This document shows, piece by piece, positions 11,514 to 21,204 of a DNA stretch of 64,000 nucleotides. Position 1 is the first letter of the stretch. Each line of letters begins with the position of its first letter. Origin of the DNA: Urechis unicinctus (lineage: Eukaryota > Annelida > Polychaeta > Xenopneusta > Urechidae); assembly GCA_034190875.2 (NCBI GenBank), contig CM067348.1, forward strand, positions 39,496,593-39,560,592. The letters are read 5' to 3'. The translations under genes and the position numbers were made by a program. The notes beneath the pieces were generated by a model. That model searched no databases and had not been told where the DNA came from. It saw only the letters and a list, made by a program, of their open reading frames with translations.

Positions 11514-12408
11514 AATCCCTCACAACATGTTCTCTGAAACAATCCACTAGTAAAGCATACCTTCACCATTGGAATTCTTTAATATCTTTTGCTCTGACTC
11601 ACCTTAACATGACCATTACCATTCCCGTTTCCTCTGAGACCACCACCCTGTTTATTGCTCACCTTCATCAGTCCGGCCTCAAATTATCCACCATTAGATC
11701 ATATATGTCTGCAATTTCCTTCGTTCATAAACTATCGGGGGCATCTGACCCAACTGCATCATTTCAAGTGGTCAAAGTGTTACAAGGGGCTCAGAACATA
11801 ACATCTCTTCGACCGAATCAATTACTCCCCATCACAAAACTTCTTCTACACCGGTTAATTGATGCTATCCCCTTCTGCGCCGCATGCCCATACCAGTGCA
11901 CATTATACAATCACAATTCCTACTCACTTACTATGCCTGCCTACGGGTTGGGGAGGCTGTACATTCAAACATCCACTCTCATACATTACAATATCAACAA
12001 CTTTCCAGAAACTCGTTAGGGTTCCTAATAACATTCCTGTCTTTTAAACACAGTGGGCCTAACCACTTTTCTACAATCCTGATCACTACTCAATCAACCA
12101 GCCTCTACTGCCCTGTAATAGCTTTGTCTAATTATATCAGTAAACGAGGACAGATTCATGGTCCTCTTTTCATGGATCAATCTCGCAACCCGCTTAACCA
12201 TGGCCACTTTCTTTCTTTCCTCAAGGCCTGTCTGTCATTTTGCAATCTTCCACTACATTCATACAACACTCATTCCTTTCGCATCGGACGTGCTACCAAA
12301 ATGGCGACCGACGGGCACCCAGATAACATCATTAAAGCCACGGGCCGTTGGAAAAGTAATGCCTTCCTAAAATACATTCGACCAAACCATTTAACTTTAC
12401 CCAACTAG
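11426..12408 (+). pseudogene. Tyrosine recombinase of the retrotransposon
   Basis: The N-terminal SAM-like part carries KAYLHHWNSLISFALTH and LSTIRSYMSAISFVHKL. The catalytic part carries box I ACLRVGEAV (first Arg), HSFRIGRAT (His-x-x-Arg), GRWKS and the tyrosine in KYIRP. All the R-H-R-Y landmarks are present, but the N-terminal and catalytic parts are in different frames, with a break between about 11850 and 11990. The enzyme would integrate circular cDNA by site-specific recombination, without target duplication. The N-terminus overlaps the end of the RNase H frame, an arrangement seen in this order. In the inverted copy the catalytic part is deleted. Confidence 0.85.
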
Positions 12409-12565
12409 CACGTACATCTAAATACCTCCTTGTGGATCAGCTTTAGTAGTTCTGTTAGGCAAACATATCAAATTTATTATTCATTTGTTTTATTGTTATT
12501 TCTTTTCCACCATTTGGCTATTACACTGAGTACGCTATATACCAGCAAGGGAAAGTCAGATTTCG

Positions 12566-12775
12566 CTGCTCCTACACTTGCTGCAACATCACAACACCAG
12601 ACAGGAGTCAGCTTTTGCTGCTCCTCCACTTGCCGCAACATCACAACACCAAGCAGGAGTCAGCTTTTGCTGTTCCTCTACTTGCCGCAACATCACAACA
12701 CCAAGCAGGAGTCAGCTTTTGCTGCTCCTCCACTTTCCACAGCACCACAATACAAGAGTCAGCTTTAGCTGCTCC
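12566..12775 (+). repeat. ~55-bp tandem array near the 3' end of the retrotransposon
   Basis: About four copies of a unit containing CAACATCACAACACCAAGCA and GGAGTCAGCTTTTGCTGCTC. Two units also occur in the inverted copy at about 27700-27805. They could be part of the B-type split repeats of this retrotransposon order. Confidence 0.85.
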
Positions 12776-12855
12776 TTACATCTCACCATTTTATTTCTTC
12801 TTTTCTTTTTCTTTTGGATGTCTCCCACACTCTAGTTGGGTCCCTGAATTAAACT

Positions 12856-13095
12856 AGCCACAACCGTATTTTTGCGCGGGCTATTCAGGCATTGTTGTTG
12901 TAAGTTTACCATAGGTTCTAGGTCATAACCACATCATGTGACCCTCATCCACCTATGGGCGTCGGTCAATATCCCGCGGTACAGTGCCTTAGGTCCTATC
13001 AGACACAACATCCTCCTCACATCCTTCCCGGAGGCTGCACCATAAACATCGTTTCAACCCAAAGCTTGGTTTGAAAATACCTAATCATTTGAATT
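12856..13095 (+). repeat. 3' direct terminal repeat (A2) of the tyrosine-recombinase element
   Basis: This is a near-identical copy of 4376-4615. Element-like sequence continues beyond it to about 13225 (GGGCATCCAAAT to TTATGTTAC) and matches 27530-27610 of the inverted copy. This repeat may therefore be the internal A2 of an A1-B1-A2-B2 arrangement. Confidence 0.85.
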
Positions 13096-13324
13096 CCCTC
13101 CCGCCACCCTAGTCTTCACCCATACTTTTATTCCTTTGCTGTCTTTCATTGACAGCTCGGCGCTCTCTTAGGGCATCCAAATTTTTATTTCTAGGTAGCA
13201 TATTTGATATCAATATCATTATATAATATTATGTTACGTTACAAAAGTGCAGTAATAGTTGTGGTGTATTTGCTCTAAAGGTAACAACTTTATACATGAA
13301 ATTAGAGTGAACTAGATTTGGCAC

Positions 13325-14145
13325 AATACGGTATCAACAATATTACACGAACAAATGTTATCTCTAAACAAAATGAATACTTGACCTATTAGTTCAGCAA
13401 TCGGGACTGTGATTGCGCCTTGTTTACATAACGTAAGGTTGGTGTTAAGGCACCCTATGCGCCGCACACGTTTACGATAGATGTCAGCGAGGGGAGCTGG
13501 TAACCCCTACTATTTTCGGATAGATGTCACAAGCTGCTGCCGTTTAAATGTATTGACAGATGTTTTGACATGACCCCTCAGCCAAGTCAATGCAAAGCGA
13601 GAGAAGCGATGATTGCCTCTGGTCGATTACGTAAGGTTTGGCCTACTTAGACATGACCTGCAGACATTACCTAAGCTGACGCAGTAGAAAACATTCAAAC
13701 TAAACGTCCTTTTTATTGTTTTTGTATACTGTGAATGTTTAAAATACTGTTACAATCATCATGAGGCAAAGTTCTTAATAATGACAAAATTTCATGTGCG
13801 TAAATACAGCCGTTTCAGAGATATTAGCGAGGAGAGAACTCGTAGCAAAAATCGCGATAGGTATTCTAAAAGACATGTCATTATACAATGCACAAAAATT
13901 GAAAACAAGTATTTTTTCCGCCTATTCTATGCTACGATAATTGCTTGTTACAACCATGTAATTCATATGTTCGTAACTGCAGTAGTTATGGAGGAGATAG
14001 TAACAGAAAATTGGGGACAAAATTGACGACAAATCGATCCCATAAGCCTCCAACACTGCGCATGCTGGCATGCGTCAAACTGGATCGGTAGTTGTGTCCC
14101 AACTAGATCTATCATTCCCAAAAATTTCATGTTGATATGTCCAAC
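13325..14145 (-). repeat. Dispersed repeat family R, inverted copy 3 with flank
   Basis: Read on the minus strand this contains CATATCAACATGAAATTTTT, TTACGTAATC and the other landmarks of the copies at 6111 and 7567, but is more diverged. The adjoining segment 13325-13450 matches 34295-34420 in inverted orientation (AGTCCCGATTGCTGAAC, ACGTTATGTAAACAAGGCGC), so the family extends beyond the core. Confidence 0.7.
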
Positions 14146-14149
14146 CCCT

Positions 14150-14396
14150 ATGTGTGTATTTATATGTGTGTGCGCGTGCGTGTGTGTATGTGTTGTTATA
14201 TACATATATACATACATATATATACATATAAATATATATATATATATTTGTATATTTATATATATTTATATATGTATATGTATATATATATGAATATATA
14301 AATATGTATGTGTATGTACATTTATATGTATATATATATATATGTATATATATATAAATATTCATATTTATATATATAAATATATGTATATATATA

Positions 14397-14400
<4 letters not shown>
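14150..14400. repeat. TG/TA-rich low-complexity tract
   Basis: TGTG and TATA runs lie between repeat R copy 3 and the 3' tail of the minus-strand LINE. Confidence 0.9.
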
Positions 14401-14432
<32 letters not shown>

Positions 14433-14636
14433 TAAAACTTTATTGCAGACTCAACATTTACATGATAAAAATTGGTCCATATTGAGATCGTGAAGAAAGC
14501 ATACTACATAATACATGGCCTTAGCTATGAATATAAAGATTTGTATCTTACACTAGAGCAAGAATGGCACATATTAAGCTGTTGTGACATGAATCCAATC
14601 TAATCTAAACTTATACATAACGTTACGAATTACAGA

Positions 14637-15949
14637 TTAGCAACACTGGACATCAAACATTGCACAACAAAAGCCTGTGCTAACAAATTTAGGAGCACCA
14701 ACAAAAAGTTTAAATGTATTGTGGAAGGCAACATACAACTTTCTTATGGTGCTTTTCTTGTAGCTCCACAGCTGTGCAGTATATAAGCATGTACAATAAG
14801 TGCGGAACAGTTTAATTTTCACATCCAAACTACACATATGGAATTTACGAAGCAGCATATTTGCTGGCACATAGGTCTGCCTAATTTGACGTCTAATATC
14901 TGCATCGTCGGGGAGATTGTGAGTCAGAAAATGTCCAAGATACTTTATCTCTTGACACTCTCTTATATCTTCATTGTTCATTGAACAATTTGGGAATGAG
15001 GAATCTTTCAGCATTTTAGACCTTACTATCATAATGGCACCTTTCTTAGAATTATATTTGATGTCATGAGAAGCACCAAATATTTCGCAGGTGTTAATGA
15101 GATTGCTCAACCCGGGAACAGAGGGAGAGAACAAGACGAGATCATCAGCATACATTAAGTGGTTTACAATAACTCCATTATATGTATAGCCAGTTGTGCA
15201 CAAATTGAGATTTACAGAAAGCTCATCAACATATATGTTAAAGAGAAGTGGTGACAGGACACTCCCCTGTCTGACTCCATTAGTCACATTAAATATTCAG
15301 AATGAATGCTACCCCACTTCACACACATTTGCTGGTTGGAGTACCAGAAGATTAATAGTCTTACAATATAACCAGGGACACCACGGCTAATAAGTTTGTC
15401 AAATGAGACAGAGTGGTTGACTCTATCAAATACATTGCTGGCATCCAGAAAGCAAACAAACATAATACCATTCAAAGATCTGTGGGCATCTATGATTTCT
15501 TTCAAGACATAAATGCATTGATCAGTACTGTGATTCTTTTTAAAACCAAACTGATTTTCACTCGTCAAGAGGTAATCTGATATACGATTTAAAATTATCC
15601 GTTCAAGAACCTTACTAATGACACTGGACAGTGAAATGGGACGATAGTTGTCTTTGGCATTAATTTTAACGGCTTTGTCTTTAATCACTGGCACCAATAC
15701 CACAGATATCATAGATTCTGGTAGGGTCCCATGGACAAACATGTTTGTCATACATTTACATAACGTGTTCAACAGCCTGTTAGAGGCAAATTTCAAGTGT
15801 TCAGCATTTATCCCATCACTGCCACGTGCTTTGTTAACATCCAGGCTGCTAATAGCATCTTTCACCTCCTGTGGTGTGACAATAATATCATTAGAACTAC
15901 CAACCTCACAAGTTCTGCTATAATCAGATACCCTAAGACAGTTGAACAC
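14637..15949 (-). pseudogene. LINE ORF2 reverse transcriptase domain
   Basis: The RT motifs appear in order on the minus strand: KARGSDGINAEHLK, NYRPISLSSVISKVLERII, ENQFGFKKNHSTDQ, VCFLDASNVFDRVNH, GVRQGSVLSPLLFNIYVDEL, MYADDLVLFSPSVPG and KYLGHFL. The YADD catalytic box is intact, while the first aspartate box reads FLDASNVFD (usually an alanine/serine-rich spacing ending in FD). One frameshift separates the first half (to about 15284) from the second half (from about 15287). The C-terminal tail ends in MFDVQCC, a motif found again in the LINE fragment at 41218. The domain is fused upstream to endonuclease sequence, now displaced by the Gypsy insertion at 15950. Confidence 0.85.
15945..15949 (+). 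other. Target-site duplication AACAC, left copy
   Basis: AACAC here and at 20722-20726 immediately flanks the two Gypsy LTRs. Confidence 0.9.
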
Positions 15950-16147
15950 TGTAATGTTCTCGCGTGGAAGAACTGAACGTGACACCGAGGTGTGCGCCTG
16001 CGCACGAGGTTCATAATAAACACTTCCGCCAGCCGGCATGGATGCCGATAGGATACTTGCGATACTCCAAATGAAAATGTGTTCTGTATGTAATCCATTA
16101 AACGATATATAGCTATATCGATGTTTGTGTTGCGGCGGGATATTTCA
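15950..16147 (+). repeat. Gypsy 5' LTR
   Basis: It starts TGTAATGTTCTCGCG and ends GGGATATTTCA, the canonical TG...CA. It is followed directly by the primer-binding site. Confidence 0.95.
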
Positions 16148-16159
16148 TGGTGTCAGAAG
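16148..16159 (+). promoter_or_regulatory. Gypsy primer-binding site, tRNA-Leu type
   Basis: TGGTGTCAGAAG begins at the base after the LTR. It is complementary to a tRNA 3' end of the form CTTCTGACACCA, which I recall for animal tRNA-Leu. It would prime minus-strand cDNA synthesis. Confidence 0.75.
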
Positions 16160-16369
16160 AGAACCCGATCTTCGCTGAAGTAAGCCGTTTTTATTCGTAT
16201 TGGCGTGTTTTGGACTCCGTCGACGAGCCCTGCCGCCCCAAGTGCGTTCGATTTAGCCCAACAGACCAAGAGTCGATCGGGTACTCCCTTCTTGAGGGAG
16301 CGTAAGCTTCACTTGGTTCATAAGAGTTAGTTCGATTCCTTGTTCTCGTGGCGATCAACGAACTTTGTC

Positions 16370-17028
16370 ATGGCCGACTACAGCGCAGCCCCACTCCCGT
16401 CGATGGACTGGGACAGCTCCGACTTAGTTGATGGGTGGAAGGACTTCCAGCAACACTGCCAATTAATGTTTGGCGGCCCACTCAAGGAAAAATCAGAGGA
16501 GGAGAAGTGTTACTACCTGCTGTTGTGGGTTGGTAAGAAAGGTCGCGACATCCACAAAACGTGGACAATGACGGACGCCGAGAAAAGCTGCTGAAGACTT
16601 ACTACGATAGATTTGAAAAGTACGTAGAACATAAGTCCAATACCATATTCGCGAGATACAAATTCCATCAGAAAGTCCAGGGGCCGGACTCATTTGACCA
16701 GTTTGTCACCGAACTGAAACTTCTTTCTAAAGGGTGCAGCTACACAAATGCAGACGAAATGATAAGAGACGCTATCGTGTTTGGGGTGACGAACCCCAAG
16801 ATCCGTGAAAAACTTATCAACGAAGGTTCCACACTGACCCTTGATAAGGCTGTGGAGATAGCTCATTCGAGTGAGCTGACCCAGGCTCAGCTAAAAACCA
16901 TGTCCACCACTCGCGGAGCTGAAGGCGGGAGCAACATCCACATGGTCAAGCGAGGCCAGAATCGTGGTCGCCACCAAAACCACAGACACAACAATGGCAG
17001 CAGCAATGGTGGCAATGGCGGAAACTGA
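16370..17028 (+). pseudogene. Gypsy gag (capsid/matrix part)
   Basis: The start is ATG 16370 (MADYSAAPLPSMDWDSSD), 222 bp after the LTR. The capsid-like helical region follows: WKDFQQHCQLMF, then RFEKYVEHKSNTIFARYKF, FDQFVTELKLLSKGC, IRDAIVFGVTNPKIREKL. A frameshift near 16590 joins the first part to the second. The second frame stops at 17028 after a Gly/Asn/His-rich linker (HNNGSSNGGNGGN). In intact relatives the frame runs on into the zinc knuckle and protease. Confidence 0.8.
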
Positions 17029-17139
17029 TACCGACAAGATATCGACCAGAATCGACGCGAGAACCCGCCACAGAGGCTTGACAGTCACCCCTCTGGCTCT
17101 TAGGGGAAACGGTGGTACGACCACAACAGAACTGGTGGA

Positions 17140-17487
17140 ACATGCCCCGCACTGGGTCGTACCTGTCACAAGTGTAAGAAAACAAACCATTTCTCAAAAA
17201 TGTGTCGTCGCACACGGAAAGTGGATGTTGTCGAGTTCGACAACAAACACAACTACTACGACGCGAATGGTGATCTATTCATCGAGTCTGTGACGTCAGA
17301 CCGACGTGAGAATGAGGCATTTTGCAACGTGTTTGTGTCCGAGGCAAATCAGGACCTAGAATTTAAGTTGGATACTGGTGCTCAAACCAATGTCACCCTG
17401 GTGGACATCTTCAACACAATAGGGCCCAGATGCAGATCTTCAGCCGACGAATCGACATCTGTATGGGTACGGAGGACAGCCACTTGA
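17140..17487 (+). pseudogene. Gypsy nucleocapsid zinc knuckle and aspartic protease
   Basis: In the same frame as the main gag piece, after its stop, a CCHC knuckle reads CHKCKKTNHFSKMC (C-x2-C-x4-H-x4-C). It is followed by a spacer and the retropepsin active site LDTGAQTNV. The frame ends at 17487, before a complete protease flap can be followed, and the next recognisable pol sequence is in another frame. The knuckle binds genomic RNA, and the protease would process Gag-Pol. Confidence 0.8.
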
Positions 17488-17623
17488 TGTAGGCGGGCGA
17501 TGCGGATTTCGCTGCGCGTCCAAGTCAGCAACGCTAAACCTAGAGTTCTTCGTTGTCAACACCCAATCGCCACCAGTCCTTGGCTTCACTGCGTGCCAGG
17601 ACCTCAAGCTCATCAAGGTCATC

Positions 17624-18679
17624 ATGTCTATCGACAACAAGCCACAGGCACCACAGTCAGTCAGCCAGCAGAACCTGATTGACCAGATCAACCAGGAGTT
17701 TGGAGATGTCTTCGATGGAATCGGACTCCTCCCGGGCCAGCATACCTTCAAGCTAGATCCAGACGTGACACCAGTCATCCATCCACCACGCAGAGTACCA
17801 GTCGCTCTCCATGACCGACTGAAGGCAGAGCTAGACAGGCGGGAGGCTGCTGGGATCATTGTGAAGGTGACTGAGCCCACTGATTGGGTAAACTCTCTGG
17901 TAATAGTTGAGAAACCCAGCACAGGAAAACTACGTCTGTGCCTGGATCCACGAGACCTGAACCGAGCCATCAAACGCGAGCACTACCCCATGAGGACACT
18001 CGATGAGATAATGCCGAGACTCGCGGGAGCTAAATATTTCTCGACCCTTGATGCCAGATCAGGCTATTGGAACATCAAGTTGTCGCCAGAAAGTTCGAAG
18101 ATGACAACATTCAACTCGTTCCTTGGGAGATATTGTTTCACGCGGCTCCCGTTTGGTGTACTGTCTGGGCAAGACATTTTTAAAATGAAAATGGAAGAGA
18201 CAATCGAAGGTCTCGAAAACGTCGCCACAATCAGTGATGATACGATTGTGTGGGGAACCACGGCCAAGGAGCACGACGCCAACCTGCTTGCAGTCATACG
18301 CAGGTTCAAGGAGCGCGGAGTCAAGCTCAACCGTGACAAATGCACGTTCAAATCTCAGGAGGTGTCATACTTTGGACACCTGCTGACTGCCAATGGCCTA
18401 AAACCGGACCCCAGGAAAGTGAAGGCCAACCACAACATGGAGTGTCCCAAAGACCATGCAGAGCTGGAAACCATACTCGGAATGGTCAACTACCTTGCCA
18501 GGTTTGCACCAAATCTCTCCGACATCACCGCTCCTCTCCGCGACTTGTTGAAAGCACCTGATTTCACCTGGGACACAAGTCACGACCGCGCCTTCACTGA
18601 GATGAAAGAAGTCATCACCCGAGAGCCAGGCCCGGTGCTTGCATTCTTTGATGAAAAGAAGACACGACTCTCCAAGTAG
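17624..18679 (+). pseudogene. Gypsy reverse transcriptase
   Basis: The protein reads PVIHPPRRVPVAL, EPTDWVNSLVIVEKPSTGKL, RLCLDPRDLNRAIKREHYPM, YFSTLDARSGYW and RLPFGV, the standard Ty3/Gypsy order, and continues into the thumb/connection (GHLLTANGLKPDPRKV, NYLARFAPNLSDITAPL). The catalytic box reads ISDDTIVW. The usual first residue is aromatic (YVDD), so it keeps both aspartates but has a substitution before them. The usual ISSAPEIF just after LPFG reads VLSGQDIF, also unusual. The frame stops at 18679, just before the RNase H start, which is in another frame. Confidence 0.9.
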
Positions 18680-19305
18680 ATGCCTCATAGCGAGGTCTTG
18701 GAGCGACAATCATGCAAGACGGCAAACCGGTGAAATACGCTTCAAAATCTCTCAACACGACAGAGCAGAAGTATGCCCAAATTGAAAAAGAGATGTATGC
18801 CATCGTGTTTGGGTGCAAGCGGTTCCACCAGTACCTCTATGGACGACACACCACCATAGAGAGCGACCACAAGCCGCTTGAGACGATTATGCGGAAACCT
18901 CTCGCCGTAGCACCAGCCCGACTACAACGAATGATGCTGGCACTGCAGAAGTATGACATAAAGGTTGTCCACAAGCCAGGGAAGCAGATCCCCGTCGCTG
19001 ACACGCTGTCCAGAAACTTCCTGAATGTGAATGACTGTGCAGATGACCTTGACCTTCAGGTCCACTCTGTCGTTGACAACCTACCTGTGACCAACAAGAA
19101 GCTGCAAGAGCTACGAGCTTCAACATCCAACGACCCTCAGCTGGTTATGCTGAGGCAGACTATCTTGGATGGTTGGCCTGAGGAGAAGCGCGACTGCCCG
19201 AGAGTCGTACTTGAATTCTGGATTGTCCGCGATGAACTCTCAGTTAACGATGGAATAATCATGTACTGGCCAAGCATGAATGGACAAATTGAGGACGTGT
19301 GCTAA
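18661..19305 (+). pseudogene. Gypsy RNase H with internal stop and fused integrase remnant
   Basis: RNase H begins with LQVDAS and then meets a stop (TAG near 18688), where relatives have a serine or glycine. It continues with GLGATIMQDGKPVKYAS, AQIEKEMYAIVFGCKRFHQY, TTIESDHKPLETI and KQIPVADTLSRN. After a linker the frame reads ELSVNDGIIMYWPSMNGQIE. Here the usual stretch between the end of RNase H and the YWP-x-MN of integrase, which carries the two histidines of the HHCC zinc finger, is missing. That looks like an in-frame deletion of roughly 35 codons. Confidence 0.85.
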
Positions 19306-20206
19306 ATGTCCAGTATGCCTGGAGACCAGGAGAGCAAACCAAAAGGAACCCATGATTCCTCACGAGGTGCCATCGAGAGCATGGCAGAATGCCTCTGACC
19401 TCTTCCAGTGGGACAGCAGGAACTACTTGCTAATCACTGATTACTACAGCAAGTACATGGAGTTGGAGCGTCTGCAAAACACCACCAGTGCAACAGTCAT
19501 CTTAAAAACTAAAGGAATTTTTGCACGACGTGGCAGCGACAATGGACCGCAATACTCGTCGTGTGAGTTTGCAGATTTTGCAAAGGACTGGGGGTTCTGC
19601 CACATCACTTCAAGTCCCAGATACCCTCAGGCAAACGGTCTGGTCGAGCGCAATGTCCAGACCATGAAAAGAATCATTGAAAAGGCAAAAAGGGACCAAC
19701 GAGACCCATACTTGGGCATCTTGGAATATCGGAACACCCTAGTTGGTAACATTGCTTCGCCAGCACAGCTGCTAATGAGCAGAAGACTCAGATCCGTACT
19801 TCCCAACACAGCACAACAACTTGCACCAAAAATTGTTGACGGATCGAAGGCCCGCGACGGGCTAAAAGTCAGACAACAACAGCAGAAGAAATTCTTCGAC
19901 CGCTCAGCAAAGCCCATGGCAGCCCTGCACTCAGGAGAAAATGTCAGGCTGAGACAGCCAGATGGGTTTTGGAGACCTGCCATTGTCACCAAACCAGCAG
20001 GAACACCTCGATCATACAACATACAGACCGAGGACGGTACTGACTATCAAAGAAATCGGCGTGACTTGCATCAGCCTAGTGGAGCATCAGATGTGACTGA
20101 GCCAACCACCTCCACACCAAGCAGCGCCACACCAGCTGCTGAAAAGCTTGCAACACCAACAGTGAGCCCCCCGACCACACCAACACCAGTACTTTGCTCC
20201 GGGTGA
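19280..20206 (+). pseudogene. Gypsy integrase (DDE), internally deleted
   Basis: Visible parts are CAKCPVC (the cysteine pair of the HHCC finger), ASDLFQWDSRNYLLITDYYS (first Asp of DDE), SDNGPQYSS (second Asp), NGLVERNVQTMKR (Glu) and a C-terminal chromatin/DNA-binding tail (RLRQPDGFWRPAIVTKPAGT). Between KTKGIFARRG and SDNGPQY about six residues normally present before the second Asp are absent. The frame ends at 20206 with a Thr/Pro-rich tail. The catalytic triad remains, but the N-terminal finger is incomplete. Confidence 0.9.
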
Positions 20207-20512
20207 CAAGCAAGCCTAGAGATATACTCGACCTATAGACCATCATGTTGAGTATCATGCAAGCATATGCCAGATGCATGTGACGAGCCATAATAATGCT
20301 CTGCATCAGGCGAAGGGCTCCAGGAGTCGACCCTGCCCCTTGTGAATGTTATATAATCATGCACATGTTATCATTGTAGTTGGTTAAGTACTAGATATTA
20401 ATATCAGTGTTATTGTCAAATTATACCTGAGTGACTTGCATAGTATATAGAGTTGTTGCACATCAGAGTATCTAAAAGTTAACCTCCCACCAGACGGACT
20501 CTCACAATTCAT

Positions 20513-20523
20513 AAGAAGGGAGA
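20513..20523 (+). promoter_or_regulatory. Gypsy polypurine tract
   Basis: AAGAAGGGAGA abuts the 3' LTR at 20524, the expected site for plus-strand priming. The ~300 bp between the integrase stop and this tract shows no gene. Confidence 0.75.
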
Positions 20524-20721
20524 TGTAATGTTCTCGCGTGGAAGAACTGAACGTGACACCGAGGTGTGCGCCTGCGCACGAGGTTCATAATAAACACTTC
20601 CGCCAGCCGGCATGGATGCTGATAGGATACTTGCGATACTCCAAATGAAAATGTGTTCTGTATGTAATCCTTTAAACGATATATAGCTATATCGATGTTT
20701 GTGTTGCGGTGGGATATTTCA
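20524..20721 (+). repeat. Gypsy 3' LTR
   Basis: 198 bp, starting TGTAATGTTCTCGCG and ending GGGATATTTCA. It differs from the 5' LTR by about three substitutions and is followed by AACAC. Confidence 0.95.
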
Positions 20722-20726
20722 AACAC

Positions 20727-20959
20727 ATCCTTAAAGTGTTTTTGCCACAGGTCAGTTATAGCTTGCTCACCAACTGTACCCTCAATGCAGGAAGGCAATG
20801 GTATTTTGCAGTTGTTCATAAGTTTTCTTTCTTTTCAAAAGGCATTTGTTTGCAAATCAGCCTCGACGAAGTGTGTTTGGCATATATGCGTATGCCCGTG
20901 TACGTTTATACAGTTCTAATACGGGACCCTGTCTAGGTCTACCAGCATTTTTCCAGACA
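20727..20959 (-). pseudogene. LINE ORF2 linker between endonuclease and RT
   Basis: On the minus strand, from the TTAA at 20963, the frame reads NVWKNAGRPRQGPVLELYKR (the R-Q-G-P motif is common just before the RT in these LINEs). Later it reads CIEGTVGEQAITDLWQKHFK up to the Gypsy junction. It continues the endonuclease frame across the TTAA element and the RT across the Gypsy element. One stop interrupts it near 20860. Confidence 0.75.
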
Positions 20960-20963
20960 TTAA

Positions 20964-20978
20964 AGTGTCTATCGTACG
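20964..20978 (+). repeat. TTAA element terminal inverted repeat, left
   Basis: AGTGTCTATCGTACG, preceded by TTAA. Confidence 0.8.
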
Positions 20979-21204
20979 AAAAATCATGTCATTTTTTTCG
21001 CCAGATAACGGAAATATAACCCAGAAGTACCTATTCTGTCTGTGTCAATTGTCAAAGTGCGCGCTTTCTGATCGAAATTCGACTTTAAAGATGAATTCGG
21101 CGTATCGAGCCGACAAGCTCATGAATAATTCATCGCCTCCACGTGACGTCAGGTCCGGGAATGTTTTTGTTGCGAGTTGCAATCTGCACTACGATTAGCG
21201 AGAA

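Larger units (their letters stand above)
4376..13095 (+). mobile_element. Tyrosine-recombinase retrotransposon (DIRS/Ngaro-like), forward copy
   Basis: From left to right the element has a 240-bp terminal repeat, an SGNH-hydrolase ORF, a ~147-bp tandem array, gag with a Cys/His-rich motif, reverse transcriptase-RNase H, tyrosine recombinase, a ~55-bp tandem array and a second 240-bp direct repeat. A tyrosine recombinase in place of a DDE integrase defines the DIRS/Ngaro/PAT order. Direct rather than inverted ends favour the Ngaro/PAT type with split repeats. Several frameshifts and stops make this copy defective. The 147-bp array is interrupted by two tandem modules of another repeat family (about 6110-8408). 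A second copy lies inverted at 27530-31640. Confidence 0.85.
15950..20721 (+). mobile_element. Ty3/Gypsy LTR retrotransposon, defective but recent
   Basis: A complete LTR-to-LTR insertion: 198-bp LTRs (15950-16147 and 20524-20721) differing at about three positions, a primer-binding site, gag, protease, RT, RNase H, integrase, a polypurine tract and a 5-bp target duplication. The pol order RT-RNase H-integrase places it in Ty3/Gypsy. The reading frame changes several times and internal pieces are missing in RNase H and integrase, yet the LTRs are almost identical. It interrupts the LINE between its linker and RT. Confidence 0.95.
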
